Origin: Adenophora triphylla var. japonica
Taxonomy: Eukaryota; Streptophyta; Magnoliopsida; Asterales; Campanulaceae
Direction of reading: 5' to 3'
Assembly (NCBI GenBank): GCA_022495995.1
Contig: JAFEMH010000980.1
Span: 372,001-436,000 of the forward strand
DNA length: 64,000 nt
Below, piece after piece: positions 35,434 through 46,000 of the stretch. How positions within the stretch are numbered: position 1 is the stretch's first letter; each line of letters starts with the position of its first letter. The translations under genes and the position numbers were made by a program. The notes under the pieces were generated by a model, which searched no databases, had not been told where the DNA came from, and saw only the letters and a list, made by a program, of their open reading frames with translations.

Positions 35434-37166
35434 TGTAAGTACCCAAATCTGGCTCATGCCTTCCGGTTAATTTCCCCGGCAATTCCGGTAAATTTCCCGG
35501 TAATTCCCCAGACTTTCCTAGAGTTTCGGAGCAATTCCGGAACTGTTCCAAACCTCTTAAGGGCTGAAGGAAATGCTTAGTAATTAAGAAACACGTTTTT
35601 CTTAATTACAAAAAAGCTTCTAGAATTGCCACCTTGCATGATTCTAGAAACATGCTGAGTCATTGTGGATAATGCCGCACGGCTGCATTAGGAGAAGACT
35701 CCTAGCCGCACGGCTTCATTAGCCTTATCCAGACTGCCTATAAATAGATCCCTCCTCTACCCATGTAAACACACAACAAGGAGAGCAATACTAGCATAAA
35801 AACACTCTCTAAATACTCCACGAAGATCAGGAAGTTGAAGGTACCAAGAAGCCACCCCCTCCTCCTTGAAGCCTCCAAGAGTTGGTTCTACCGCTAGGCA
35901 ATACCCCAAGAAGAAGAGGCAACCACCATTGGTAACCTCTCACTCCCTTACCTTGCATAATGCTTGTTCATATGATTTAATTGTTCATTGCATTCATAAA
36001 TTGTCATTATCTTGCTTGGGACTTGGCATTTATCATTAAAGATCCTATCTTTATCATATCCCCTTCCCCCCTTTTTGCATCCTTTGCATGAAATAGGCAT
36101 CATTTGCTCATAAAAATGTGATTTTTAGCATCCTTTGCTCATAAAAAATGTGATCTTTATGTTAAAGGTGCATCCTTTGCACCTAAAAGCCCCCATTTTA
36201 CATCCAAAATGCATCATTTGCATATAAAAATCATATCTTTATAATAAAGGTGCATCCTTTGCACCTAAAACCCACTTACATGCATCCTTTGCATTAAAAA
36301 TCATCTCTTTGCATGAACTTAGCATCCTTTGCTTTCAAAAATGAAATCTTTGTGCATCCTTTGCATAATAAATACTATTTTCCTCATAAAAATGCATCCT
36401 TTGCATAAAGATAATTTCTTTACTTCAAAAATGCATCCTTTGCGAATCAAATGCATCCTTTGCAACCCAAAAATGTCATATTTTCACTAAAAATGTCATT
36501 TTTACATGCATTCCCCCATTAGCAACCTTGGAACGGACCGGTGTAAAGATCCTATCTTTACATCGTTTCTTCCATTAAAGGTTCCGCAATCTCTTTAGAA
36601 AGGGACAACCTTGAACCCTATATCTCCGATTATCACTTAAGACGAGCATGAAGCATTCATATAAGCTCGATCGTCTTAAGGTGTATGATTGATGGGCTAA
36701 GGACATTCCTTCCTAAAGAACCTCATTTTTAGACTATAAAAGAGAGTCCTTCTCTCGATCACGCAAGTCCCGAGGTTAAAAATGCGATGATCACGAGTCC
36801 AAAATGAGGACGGGATCAAAATCCCGAACACATAAAATCCAAGAAATCCCGAGCGACAACCAATAAATGGTTTGTACGTCCGGAAGACAACTTGGGACAT
36901 TCCCTCCCCTTTTATTCAAACACATGCACACAAGAGAACACGCAAGCAAGCAAGATAAACGGAATCTAGGGAGACTTGCTACGGCAAGGCACCTTGGGTG
37001 AACGACGATCCGTTCTTCCCAAGGGGTAACTTAACCTCCGAACCCATAAATCCTTTTTTTCAAAGTTTTGAGAAAATCAAAATGGCGTGGTGACTCCGTT
37101 TTTCAAATTAAACCGGATGTCTTCAAACTCGCGTGAATCCAACAAAAATTTGGGCACACATTCACA
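35434..37166 (+). repeat. 3' LTR of element A
   Basis: 1733 bp, same length as the 5' LTR and nearly identical. TATA box 35739-35746; U5 block at about 36975-37100. Followed by the second AGGGC and the rest of the O LTR. Confidence 0.93.
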
Positions 37167-37171
37167 AGGGC

Positions 37172-38237
37172 AGGGCACGACTTGTGCCCCATTGATACCC
37201 CACCAGAACCAGTCAACCCTACTAGGCACCACTTAGGCCAATCCTCAAGGGACGACTCGTGCCACAGAGCACGAGTCGTGCCCTCTGTTCAGAAACCAGA
37301 AACCAGCAGCCAAACATTAGCAACCCAATCCCAAGCTGTCAAGGACCAATTTTACTCTCTTTTAAGGTACCAAATCAGACTCTAAACAATACCTAAACTT
37401 ATACCAAACCATTCCAATCCTTCCCAATTCATTACGACTTTAACCAAAACCCTTTCTATTACAAGAAACTTGATTCATACTACCATGCACACTCATTTAC
37501 ACTAGTCTACTACCAAATCAAACCATTTATATAACTTTTACCCCAACCTCATTCTCTTTATTCCAAAACCCAATTAAACCACCAATTCTTTAACAAACAA
37601 TAGTTATAAAACTACAATATTAACTTTAACCTTCCATGAACATAATTTGAAGAGAAATCATAATAACTTACTTAAATAGTGCGAAATAGAATATTTATTT
37701 GATCGGATAGATGCGTTCCCCTCGCCGCCACGAACAAGAATCCGCAATCGGTTTTGAAAACGAAGAGGTATTGCAGGGTGTGGAATTTTTAGAAGGTGGA
37801 GCTTAGAGTTTGGCTTTCATGGCTTTTTAGAGAAGAAGAGAGTACTGAGAAAGTGAGGAATGAATTTCTTTTGATAAATCCATAGATAATTATCACATTT
37901 TTACACTAAAGCTTCTCTAAGATCCAAGGCAAAAGCACTAACACTTTTATCTATCATTGTTTACAACTAAGCACCTCACAACTTTATAAACTTAATACTT
38001 AATACTTTAAAATTTCAAATATTGTTATTTCACTATAACATTTCACATTTATTCCTTTTAAGCCCTAAATCATTAAAATTACTTCATTTTCATCCTAACT
38101 TCCCATAATTCATCAAAAGCATAAAATGAGCACATGAACATAACAAGAAGCATAAAAGACATAATATGAGATACTACCACCTGAACCCCACGTGCTCAAC
38201 GAGTGCTAAAATAGTGCCTAATATTAGGGTCGTGACA
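37172..38237 (-). repeat. 5' LTR of element O, distal part
   Basis: Continues the LTR broken at 10985, with the GGGCACGA/TCGTGC palindrome region at its start, and ends GTCGTGACA before the duplication AGTGT (38238-38242). Confidence 0.92.
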
Positions 38238-38242
38238 AGTGT

Positions 38243-39880
38243 AGTTTTGATATTTCAAATTTACATTAACCCACGCACAATAGACATTGGGTTTGGACGG
38301 AATTTTGATATGGGCCTTAAATAGTGTGTGCACTTTTGGAATATCATGGGTTTTATGGAGAATGGTCTGGGCTGAGGGGTCTTTGAGGAATTATTCCATT
38401 AGGCGTCTGCGGATTAGGGTTAGGGATTACAATTACATAGTGACTGTATTAGGGTTAGGGTTTGCATGGGAATGCCACTCCGACGAGATGTTGGGATGAG
38501 ATCTTGCAGCACCTTGCAGGGAAGAAGACTGGCCGGGCATTAATGAGGATTGGAGAGGGGGAAACATTTCCGGATCAACCATTATGGCAGGCGGCATCGC
38601 TGGCAGTTAGTTTGTCAGCTTTCTGTTTAGTCAGTTAGTTGAAACAACTATGCTTGATTCTATCCTTCTATGTAAGAGAACTCCCATCTGTAAATGTAAT
38701 CAAGTAATTCATTATATATATACAGGTGTTACCTTTAATAAAATTATTTTCTGGCCGGCTGCCTTGAAGAGCAAAACTTGGTGACCAAGAAAATTGGTGC
38801 GGATGGGCATTGTTTGTTGTACGGCTGAAGCTTTCAGGCAATCTTTGCAATACGGCGACTTTGGTTTTTTTCTGGATTTGGGTTCTTTTTTATGCCCCGT
38901 GGCAACTTTCAATTGGCTGGACCCTTTTCTTATTGCTCACTCTTGGCAGGCCACTTGCCGGTCATTGTGATGTGCTCGCACTGCCTTAGCCCTTATCGTC
39001 CAGTATTGGCTTCAGATAAATCCGGTGTTTGGTCGAATGCGACCCCAACATGAAAGTTGCTTGAAATTTTTTTCCTGTCAATTTAACGCCTCTGAAATTC
39101 GTTAGTGTGTAAGGAATAGCATATTATAATTTTATGTGCGGTTCGAGATCCCAAAGTCCATTCGCGAAAGTAAATGTCCGGTTTGCCAATCATTCATCCT
39201 AATTATGAATCAGGATTCCGTTTTTACCAATTGTTCACGCTACCTCGAATTCCCAGGCAGCCGGTCTGAGGGTTCTAAGTCAATTGTTAGGTTTAGACCA
39301 GGTTTAGCGTTAATTGAAGGTACGAGATCCAGGTGTCTACACCCCCATCCCTGAGGAGTAAATAAATATTTCTATCTCGAAAAGGGTACTCAAAATTAGG
39401 AATTGAGACTGAATCTTACATTTGTAATAAGCCGAATCGGGCCAATTTTTTTAGTTCAATTTCTGATCATTGTAGCAGATTAATCGGGTCAACTTTTTAC
39501 TCTGAAACGGAATTTTGCAACCGAATTGAAATCAGTTTCAGAGTAAAAAGTGGTCATTGAAAATTGACGTGTACAATTAATATTGCAAATCATATTGCAA
39601 CGGAAAACCATTTTGTCGCTTCATGTTTCGGGATTGCAACGGTTTTTGAAACAGATGAATTTTTGTTTCAAATTCAGTTGCATTTATTAATATACAATTT
39701 ATATATTTTGAACTTAAAAAAATTGGCCGCAAAAAGTTTGGAGGGAAGAAACCCGCCTAATTTTGCTAGGGATTTTGAAATGGATAAACTTCCATTTCAA
39801 ATTTTCCATTCAATTTCGGTTGCAATTAATCATAAATTATATTTATTTTATTAAATTGTAAAAAAATAGTCAAAAACGGC
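38243..39880. other. Unassigned intergenic DNA
   Basis: No protein domain was recognised in any frame. Two short AGGGTTAGGG stretches (about 38414 and 38450) are telo-box-like. From about 39400 the sequence becomes rich in TTGCAAC, TTTCAAAT and GAAAC motifs similar in style to the CACTA-like end at 63215-63954, so a decayed relative may lie here. 39492-39551 is a strong hairpin. Confidence 0.4.
39492..39551. repeat. 17-bp perfect inverted repeat
   Basis: ACTTTTTACTCTGAAAC (39492-39508) and its exact complement (39535-39551) flank a 26-base loop that contains TTGCAACCG. Possibly the tip of a foldback element. Confidence 0.75.
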
Positions 39881-39884
39881 AGCG

Positions 39885-40132
39885 TAGCAGCGGCGTATCA
39901 GCTTATGTTTTACCTTGCTTATTTGCGACCTAACCTAACCCATACAAATCGCAAACACACCCCTTTCTCTTCTCTCTCTCTCTTCTCGCCCTCGCTCTCT
40001 CTCTCCACTACTACTACTGCGACTTCTCGTGGTGCCGGCGTCTCCTTTCGGCAAAATTCATGGTGCCGGCGTCTCCTACGATGCCCAAATACATCTCCTT
40101 CCCTCTCCGCCGAATTGAACAAGGTATGATAA
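39885..40132 (+). other. CT-rich leader-like sequence with possible splice donor
   Basis: A CT-rich tract (39960-40010), two copies of TGGTGCCGGCGTCTCCT and a possible 5' splice site CAAG/GTATGAT at 40121-40128 look like a 5' untranslated exon of a plant gene. Element C inserted at GATAA four bases into that intron. The CT-rich intron-like sequence resumes at 56298. Which gene it belonged to is unknown; the pieces downstream are fragments of two different genes. Confidence 0.35.
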
Positions 40133-40383
40133 TGTAAGTACGCCAATCCAATTCGCGACCTTTCCAGATGCATTTTAATATGATATGATTGCATTTAGGG
40201 GCGTTTTGGTAAATTCCCGGTCCATCTCGAGACTTCCGAAAACATTTCATAAGCTTCACGCGAAGGAAGTACTTTTTTGTACTTTGCTTAGGCCAAGGGA
40301 CCTAAAATGAATAAATCTGTTTTGGACTTTTTAGGTATTATTCAAGAAAGTTCCAGAACCAGATTTGGCGCCAAAAACGGTTA

Positions 40384-40460
40384 TGGTCACCTTGTGCCAC
40401 GCGACAAGTCGAGGCATGGAAAGTGGTTACGTTACGTCATGCGACACAAGGCTACCATGG
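40384..40460 (+). promoter_or_regulatory. Paired palindrome cassette just upstream of C TATA box
   Basis: Cores TGCCACGCGACA (40395-40406) and CGTCATGCGACA (40435-40446) start 40 bp apart. Outer arms ATGGTCACCTTGTG and CACAAGGCTACCAT are complementary with one or two mismatches. The TATA box starts about 9 bp after the right arm, so this copy could act on transcription. The 3' LTR copy has cores at 54981-54992 and 55021-55032. Confidence 0.6.
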
Positions 40461-41077
40461 ACTGCACCTATAAATAAGGCCCTACCCCTCTCAGTTTTGG
40501 ATCCGAATTGGAACCTCCCAAAGTCACTCTGCCAAAATTCATTCAGAAACTCTCTCTCTCTTCCTTCCTCAAAAAAACTACCCAATTCCCTCACCAATTC
40601 CCTCACCTCTCACCTCTCTTCAACCCATTTCCTCTCCTACTTCCTTATAGACCTCAGATCTTCCAATTCAACTCTCAGTTCGTGCTCAGATCTCCATTCA
40701 GAAGCTGAATTGAAGGCTCCTACACCTAACTTGGTGTAAGAGTTGAGGACTACAAGGGTAAATAATCTCTCCTCCTCTCTCTCTCTCTCATCTATTTGCA
40801 TATTTGTTCTTCCTTCTTCTCTACTTGATAATCAGGCTCCATCTGCCTCAGATTATCAAGTGGCAACTGCAATCTCTCTGTTTAAATCATTTATGCTTGA
40901 GTCCAATTGCTTGATTATGATGTGATTTACTTATATTGGCAATTTGGATGTCAAGGGAGTGTGGATCTCCCATATCCACACTCCTTTGATCAATTCGTAT
41001 CTAATTCATGTTGTTCTTATTGGTTCTGATATAATTGTTGTGCATCTGTTGGATCTGCATCTCAGTTTATGAGGTAC

Positions 41078-41163
41078 CTGCAGATGGTAACCTTATGTCA
41101 CGCGACACATTTGGACATGAGGAGTCCTGTGTCACGCGACATGTCGTGACCATCTGCAGGGAC
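41078..41163 (+). repeat. Paired palindrome cassette 2 in C LTR
   Basis: Two perfect TGTCACGCGACA cores at 41096-41107 and 41130-41141 (34 bp apart) lie between CCTGCAGATGGT and ACCATCTGCAGG, which are complementary. In the 3' LTR the second core has decayed (GACAGGCGACA near 55700). Confidence 0.75.
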
Positions 41164-41296
41164 CATGTTTCAGTTGTAATTTGTTTTAGTTGGTTATTTT
41201 AATATTCAGTAGTATGTTCATGTTGTTTAGTGCCTAGATCTGGTTTTAATTGTAGTTTTGTGTTCATATGGAGATTGTGTGATCTGTTAGTTGTGA

Positions 41297-41385
41297 GTCT
41301 CTGCAAGGTGACCATTGATGTCACGCGACATATTTGGACAAGGGAGTCCTATGTCACGCGACATAGATGATCCTTTGCAGAGGAC
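41297..41385 (+). repeat. Paired palindrome cassette 3 in C LTR
   Basis: Two perfect TGTCACGCGACA cores at 41319-41330 and 41352-41363 (33 bp apart) lie between GTCTCTGCAAGGTGACCAT and ATGATCCTTTGCAGAGGAC, which pair imperfectly. The arms are unrelated to those of the neighbouring cassettes. Confidence 0.75.
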
Positions 41386-41555
41386 CTGATTTCTTTTGTA
41401 ATCTGTTCTTATTGATGTAAAGGGATGTGGCCTCCCGGACAATTGGTCTACAAGTTGTAATGATCTTGCTTATTCAATAAAATTCATGTTTATCGCACTT
41501 GCATATTATCATCGTTTGCACGTTCTTTTGAATTATTTGGATGTCTAAATTAGAA

Positions 41556-41690
41556 AGACTCGTCTACGGATGAGGCGTGTTAGGTGAACTCTCGGTTCTT
41601 CCCAACACGTAACCTGACCCCCGAACCCGTTCTCTTTCAAAAAGGTTTTTCAAAGTGCACCTCTGAAAGCATGGCGCGGCGACTCCTTTA
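41556..41690 (+). promoter_or_regulatory. Conserved structured U5 leader block (element C)
   Basis: Hairpin 1 CTCGTC-tacg-GATGAG (41559-41574; GACGAG in the 3' LTR) with a UACG loop closed by C-G, as in A. Hairpin 2 GTGTTAGG (41577-41584) with CCCAACAC (41601-41608); the 3' LTR copy is a perfect 8-bp stem (56146-56153 with 56170-56177). Then CCTGACCCCCGAACCC and GGCGCGGCGACTCC. Confidence 0.65.
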
Positions 41691-41729
41691 TTATTTTTAT
41701 TATATTATTTCGGGCGAGCGCACATTCAG

Positions 41730-41747
41730 TGGCCACTCCGCTGGGGA
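41730..41747 (+). other. Primer binding site of element C
   Basis: TGGCCACTCCGCTGGGGA, one base different from the site of A and B, following the LTR end after one base. Confidence 0.75.
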
Positions 41748-43052
41748 ACAATCTTTTTGAAAACCTGTTTTTTCAAAAAGCTAAGAGGGTCATACTTTCG
41801 TTCGTTTAGAAATCCAATGTATTCATTTTATGTGCATCTTTGATAATCATGTGCGATACATGCATTTTATGAGATCTTACAACTTGTGTGCCTTTTGTGT
41901 GTTGCTTGTGGTTTTTATATGTTGCTTTACTGGTTGGTTTCATCCCTTGCCAATGAGAGGCAGGGGCTAATCTCAGTTTTGCAGGAGTCTGGTTCAGTGA
42001 CTCTCCTAGTCGTGCGACAGCTTTGTCCCATGCTGTTCTGTGTCACGCGACAGGATTAGTCACTGGACAGGTTTCAGGTTTTGGTTTGAGGGCAGTCCCT
42101 TGAATCAAGAGAAAGATTGCTCAGCTGATTGTTGTTCCTTTTTTCTTCCCTGAGAGAGTGTGTGTGTTTTCTTTTTCTTAATAAATAAAATAAATAAAAA
42201 ATTTTGTTTTTTGTAAATAAAAGAATATAGTCATCCGCACACTACGTCACATAGCTTTAGAACCCTCGGGTGCGATTGACGGCATCGCGGACGGTGATAA
42301 TATTCGCCTACGCTTGAGCGCCTAATGTCAAACCCATCCCCCTAGTGCGTTTAGGTGGCACCACACTTAAACCTTACCCACGGTTGGTTTTTGATACAAC
42401 GTTTTAACTACACCAAAATGAGTTGTTTTTGAAATTTCCAATAAGTCTTTTTACCTTCCTCAAAACCCCGCACCTTGTGGGCATGTTGCCAACGCAACAT
42501 GATCTCACGTGAGGACATGCCACTCCCGTGGCGTGTCCTAAACGAAAGATCATGCCGCATTGTCACCATGCACCGACGAGAGGTCATGCCGGATTTTTCT
42601 TGGAAATTCTCCGAGAATACCCGTTATGCTGCCCAAATTTCCCTAGAAATTGGGGCTACTCGTCCGTCCCACGTCGTGTTAGGTTTTGTTTAGGTATCAT
42701 TACTTATTATTAATTTCAAATGCAAAACATTTAGTGTAATTTGAACGTTGCGTCCCTAGGCTTCCCCAAGGTATAGTTTGCATAAATAAAGGATTAGCCT
42801 TTCCCAACCGTTCTTAGGACTTAAACCACCGATTTATACTTAAAGATAAATAAATTGTTTGCGCGAGTCTGTTCTCTTCGTTTCTTCTCCTTCTCCCGTG
42901 TTTCCTCTTCTTTCCCTACCTCATAAACCCGTATATATACCCCTGCAGCTACGGCGAGTTGGAGTCGATCATCTGTACCGGGAGCTCGTTTAGTTCGGGT
43001 TGTCAAAGAAGTTCTAGCAGTTTCCGAAGCTTTAGTCAGTGCAGAATCAGAA
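41748..43052 (+). other. 5' leader of element C
   Basis: About 1.3 kb without a recognisable gene. Contains a fourth palindrome cassette (41994-42066). The TTTGCATAAATAAAGGATTA-GCC...CCAACC stretch near 42777-42812 resembles the end of the conserved leader block in A and B. The gag ATG at 43053 follows a CAGAA context. Confidence 0.6.
41994..42066 (+). repeat. Paired palindrome cassette 4 (element C leader)
   Basis: Cores AGTCGTGCGACA (42008-42019) and TGTCACGCGACA (42041-42052) are 33 bp apart, with outer arms TCAGTGACT (41994-42002) and AGTCACTGG (42058-42066). Confidence 0.7.
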
Positions 43053-46000
43053 ATGGCAGGGAATGGAGATGTGTTTGCCGCTCAATCTGCTGGAGGTTCA
43101 GGTCCGATGAGTCAACCAAGCTTGAATGATCTGTCTACAGATGAGTTGAGGATAAATTTGGAAGCCGCTTTGACCCGGGAGCGTGAGGCCCGCCTGTCAG
43201 CTCAGAATGCCAAAATCCGAGAAGAAGAAGCTCATAACCGCTTTGTTGAGGCCATGAGGGCCCGGGGAATAGCAATGCTCCATAGAGAAGACGGTTCCTA
43301 TGAAGAAATTACTGAAGAGGGCAATAACGAGATTGGACCCGTTTCTCCTGTCCAGCCTGCTCCACTCAGTTACAATGCTATGCCTCCTCCCACAAGCTAT
43401 GTCCCGCGCCCCGAGCAAATGCCATCTCCAGGAATGATCATGAGTGTCCAAGGAAAGTTTCCTCCCCCTTCTTCCCAAGCATATAATCAGGTGGCTCAGC
43501 AAGGTCTTAGCAAGAGTGGTGGTCATCCAGTGAACTTCCTTGATCTCACTTCCTCTCCGGCTCCCAATGCCCCGATGCCGCAGGTTCAGTATGGGTCTCA
43601 GTTCCAAGCCAGTTATTCCCAACCCCAGTTCAGTGTGTACTCCGACGGCTATCAGGGTGGTCAGTATAATGTGCAGCAGAGTGGTCAGTATCGGCTTTCA
43701 GGGAATCAGATTTGCCAAGACAGTGTTCCGAGGTATCAGCAGTCTCAGCTCCAAGGCAGTTTTCCTCAGCCTGCAGTGTGTTCTACCCTTACTCAGCATC
43801 TTTATGGTTCCACTCCGTATTCAGCTCCATGTGTCAGTACAGGATTTTCTTCTCTTGGTCAATTCAGAGGTCAGTCAGCGCAGTACAGTTCCCAGAACCC
43901 CAGCATGCAGTTTAATGGCTATGATATGTACGGGAACAGAATTCCCAACTCTGTTAGCTTGTTGGACAGTAATCTTGGTATCCCCAGTACCCTCGGTCTC
44001 CCACCGGCCGCTTTGCCCGTTGGGCCTAATTCAGATTTCCCCATATCGTCTTCAACAGTAGCTCCCGCTATCCCTCAGATTCCAGGTTTAACCCCAGAAG
44101 TAACGGCCTTATTGAAGCAGATGCAGCAGCAAATAGACAAACTGACTGTAGGTTCTAGCGGTCTCAGAGTGGTTGATCCAGCCCAAGTAACGCCTTTGCC
44201 TCACAAATTCAAGATGCCGAAAATGGACTTCGATGGTACTGCTTGTCCGAAAACGCATGTGGATACTTATGTAATGACTATGGGAGCGATGGGCTGCACG
44301 CCCGAGTTTATGGCATCCCACTTTCATTTGACTTTGAAAGGACCAGCTCTCACATGGTTTTTGGCCCTGAAACAAGAATGCCGCTCTACTTGGAGCCAGA
44401 TTACGGAAACCTTTTTGGAGAAGTATAGAGGCAACTTAGAATGGCGTACTACCCGGGATGATTTAGTAGGAACTATCCAGAAGGCTGATGAATCAATTAC
44501 AGAATTTTATAAGCGTTGGAATGCTAAGCTTAATGAGCTATCAGAGCCAATTCCCCTTCAGGATCAAAAAGATATCTTCTTGTCATGTGTGAAGCCAGTA
44601 CTCAGGGAAGCCATCGGAAAAGGTTGGTATCCAGATTTGCGAGAGATGGTCGGGATGGGAGCTAGAAGTGAAAATAGATTGTTTAATCAAACCCCGAATG
44701 CAAATGCTAGTGGAAACAGTGGTAACGGAGGTTTCAGATACCGGACAGCAAACCCAGTCTCCGCCATGGCACCAAAGGGAAGAGAAATAGTTAAAGATAA
44801 CGTTGTCAACAACCTGCAAAGAGGGGGTAATAACGGTCCTAATGGTGGAAGATTCCAGCCAAGGCAACAGAGACAGTTTGATGATTTGGGTATGACTACA
44901 GAGGAGGTCTACAATGGATTGCTCAGGACAGGTATGATAAAGCCACTGGAAAATTACAAGCCTGCTATTCCCAATCCTAACCTTGATACAAGCAAGTATT
45001 GTCGATTCCACCAATTCCCAGGGCACACCACCAATACGTGCTTCACCCTCAAAAGAATCATTCAAGAGCTTGTAGATGAGAAGAAAATTGAGAAGTCCCC
45101 TCGTCCTAATGTCGTCAGCAACCCGCTGCCTAACAACACCGTGAACCTCATGGATTTTGGCCAAGACTATTTTGTTAATGTAATAGAGTTTGGGAAGTCG
45201 ATAGATGAAAGTGATAGTGCTGGTTGTAATGAGATTGTGACTGATGTAACCCCATTTTCTGGTGAAATGAAAGATAATTTCTGTTATGTTTTGTATCTTG
45301 ATGATCTTTATGGTTTGAATAATACTGCTGATTATGACGATTATGAAGAGCATGTGATTGCCAACACTATATCCTCCATGGTTCCTAGGGATTCCCCAAT
45401 CTCTCTCGAGGAACTCAGAATAGCGGCTAATATAGAAGCTCCATTGTCCATAAATGAGATAAGGCAGGCGGCCTGGCCTTATAGCACTCGTCCTGTTCCG
45501 ATTACGCTAACAGAGCTCAAGGAGGCCAGTAAAGATTTTGTGGTGGAGAAAGATCAAGAAGTTAATTTGTTGACTCGGTCAGGGAGAATGTTGGGAGCAG
45601 ATAACATAGATCCATCCGGGAAAGGTAAAGCAGTTGCAGTTGCGAATCCCCAGTCCTCTCAGAATCCATACAAATCGACAAGAGATGAAGAAGTTCAGGA
45701 AGATCCAATCTTGACACAACTAAAGAGAACCCAAGCTGATATCTCCTTATGGTCTTTACTCACATCCTCCTACCCTCACAAACTGAAATTAGAAGAAGCT
45801 TTGTCCAAAACAAAAGTATCTGTCAATGCCACCCCAGACGAAGCCTGTCAGCTAATTGGAACTGCGCAGTATGGGAACATTATTACTTTTAAAGATCTTG
45901 ACCTACCTGCTTATGGTGCGAAGCATAATGAGTCCCTACACATCACAGTATCCCTAGAAGGACGACGGATTCCCCATGTTTTGGTAGACAATGGGTCGGC

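Larger units (their letters stand above)
10986..37166 (+). mobile_element. Element A: non-autonomous Tat-like LTR retrotransposon
   Basis: LTRs of exactly 1733 bp each (10986-12718 and 35434-37166) start TGTAAGTACCC and end CATTCACA. The target duplication AGGGC lies at 10981-10985 and 37167-37171, inside the 5' LTR of O. The primer site is TGGCGACTCCGCTGGGGA. Internally there is a leader, a 1.6-kb tandem array, a truncated gag, and long non-coding DNA; no protease, RT or integrase was found. Element B inserted at 18950/31717. The stretch before the 3' LTR is not a normal 3' end but a copy of O LTR (35249-35433), so the polypurine tract is missing. Confidence 0.92.
2842..38237 (-). mobile_element. 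Element O: chromovirus-type Ty3/gypsy retrotransposon (outer element)
   Basis: Full-length but decayed element on the minus strand. The LTRs are 2842-5174 (3' LTR) and 9752-10985 plus 37172-38237 (5' LTR, split by element A). The target duplication AGTGT is at 2837-2841 and 38238-38242. Between the LTRs are a polypurine tract, pol with a C-terminal chromodomain, gag, and a primer site TGGTATCAGAGC. The gene order protease-RT-RNase H-integrase-chromodomain places it among chromoviruses, possibly Tekay/Del-like. Removing A and B would leave an element of about 9.2 kb. Frameshifts, stops and an altered RT active site make it inactive. Confidence 0.9.
40133..41728 (+). repeat. 5' LTR of element C
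   Basis: TATA box TATAAATA at 40469-40476. Contains three paired palindrome cassettes (40384-40460, 41078-41163, 41297-41385) and the U5 block at 41556-41690. It is highly similar to 54719-56297. Confidence 0.94.

Noticed and set aside
38400..38470. Interstitial telomere repeat
   Set aside because: Only two very short AGGGTTAGGG stretches; more likely telo-box-like promoter motifs or chance.
44583..45353. 256-codon minus-strand ORF inside gag of C
   Set aside because: Shadow of a well supported sense frame, with no motif.
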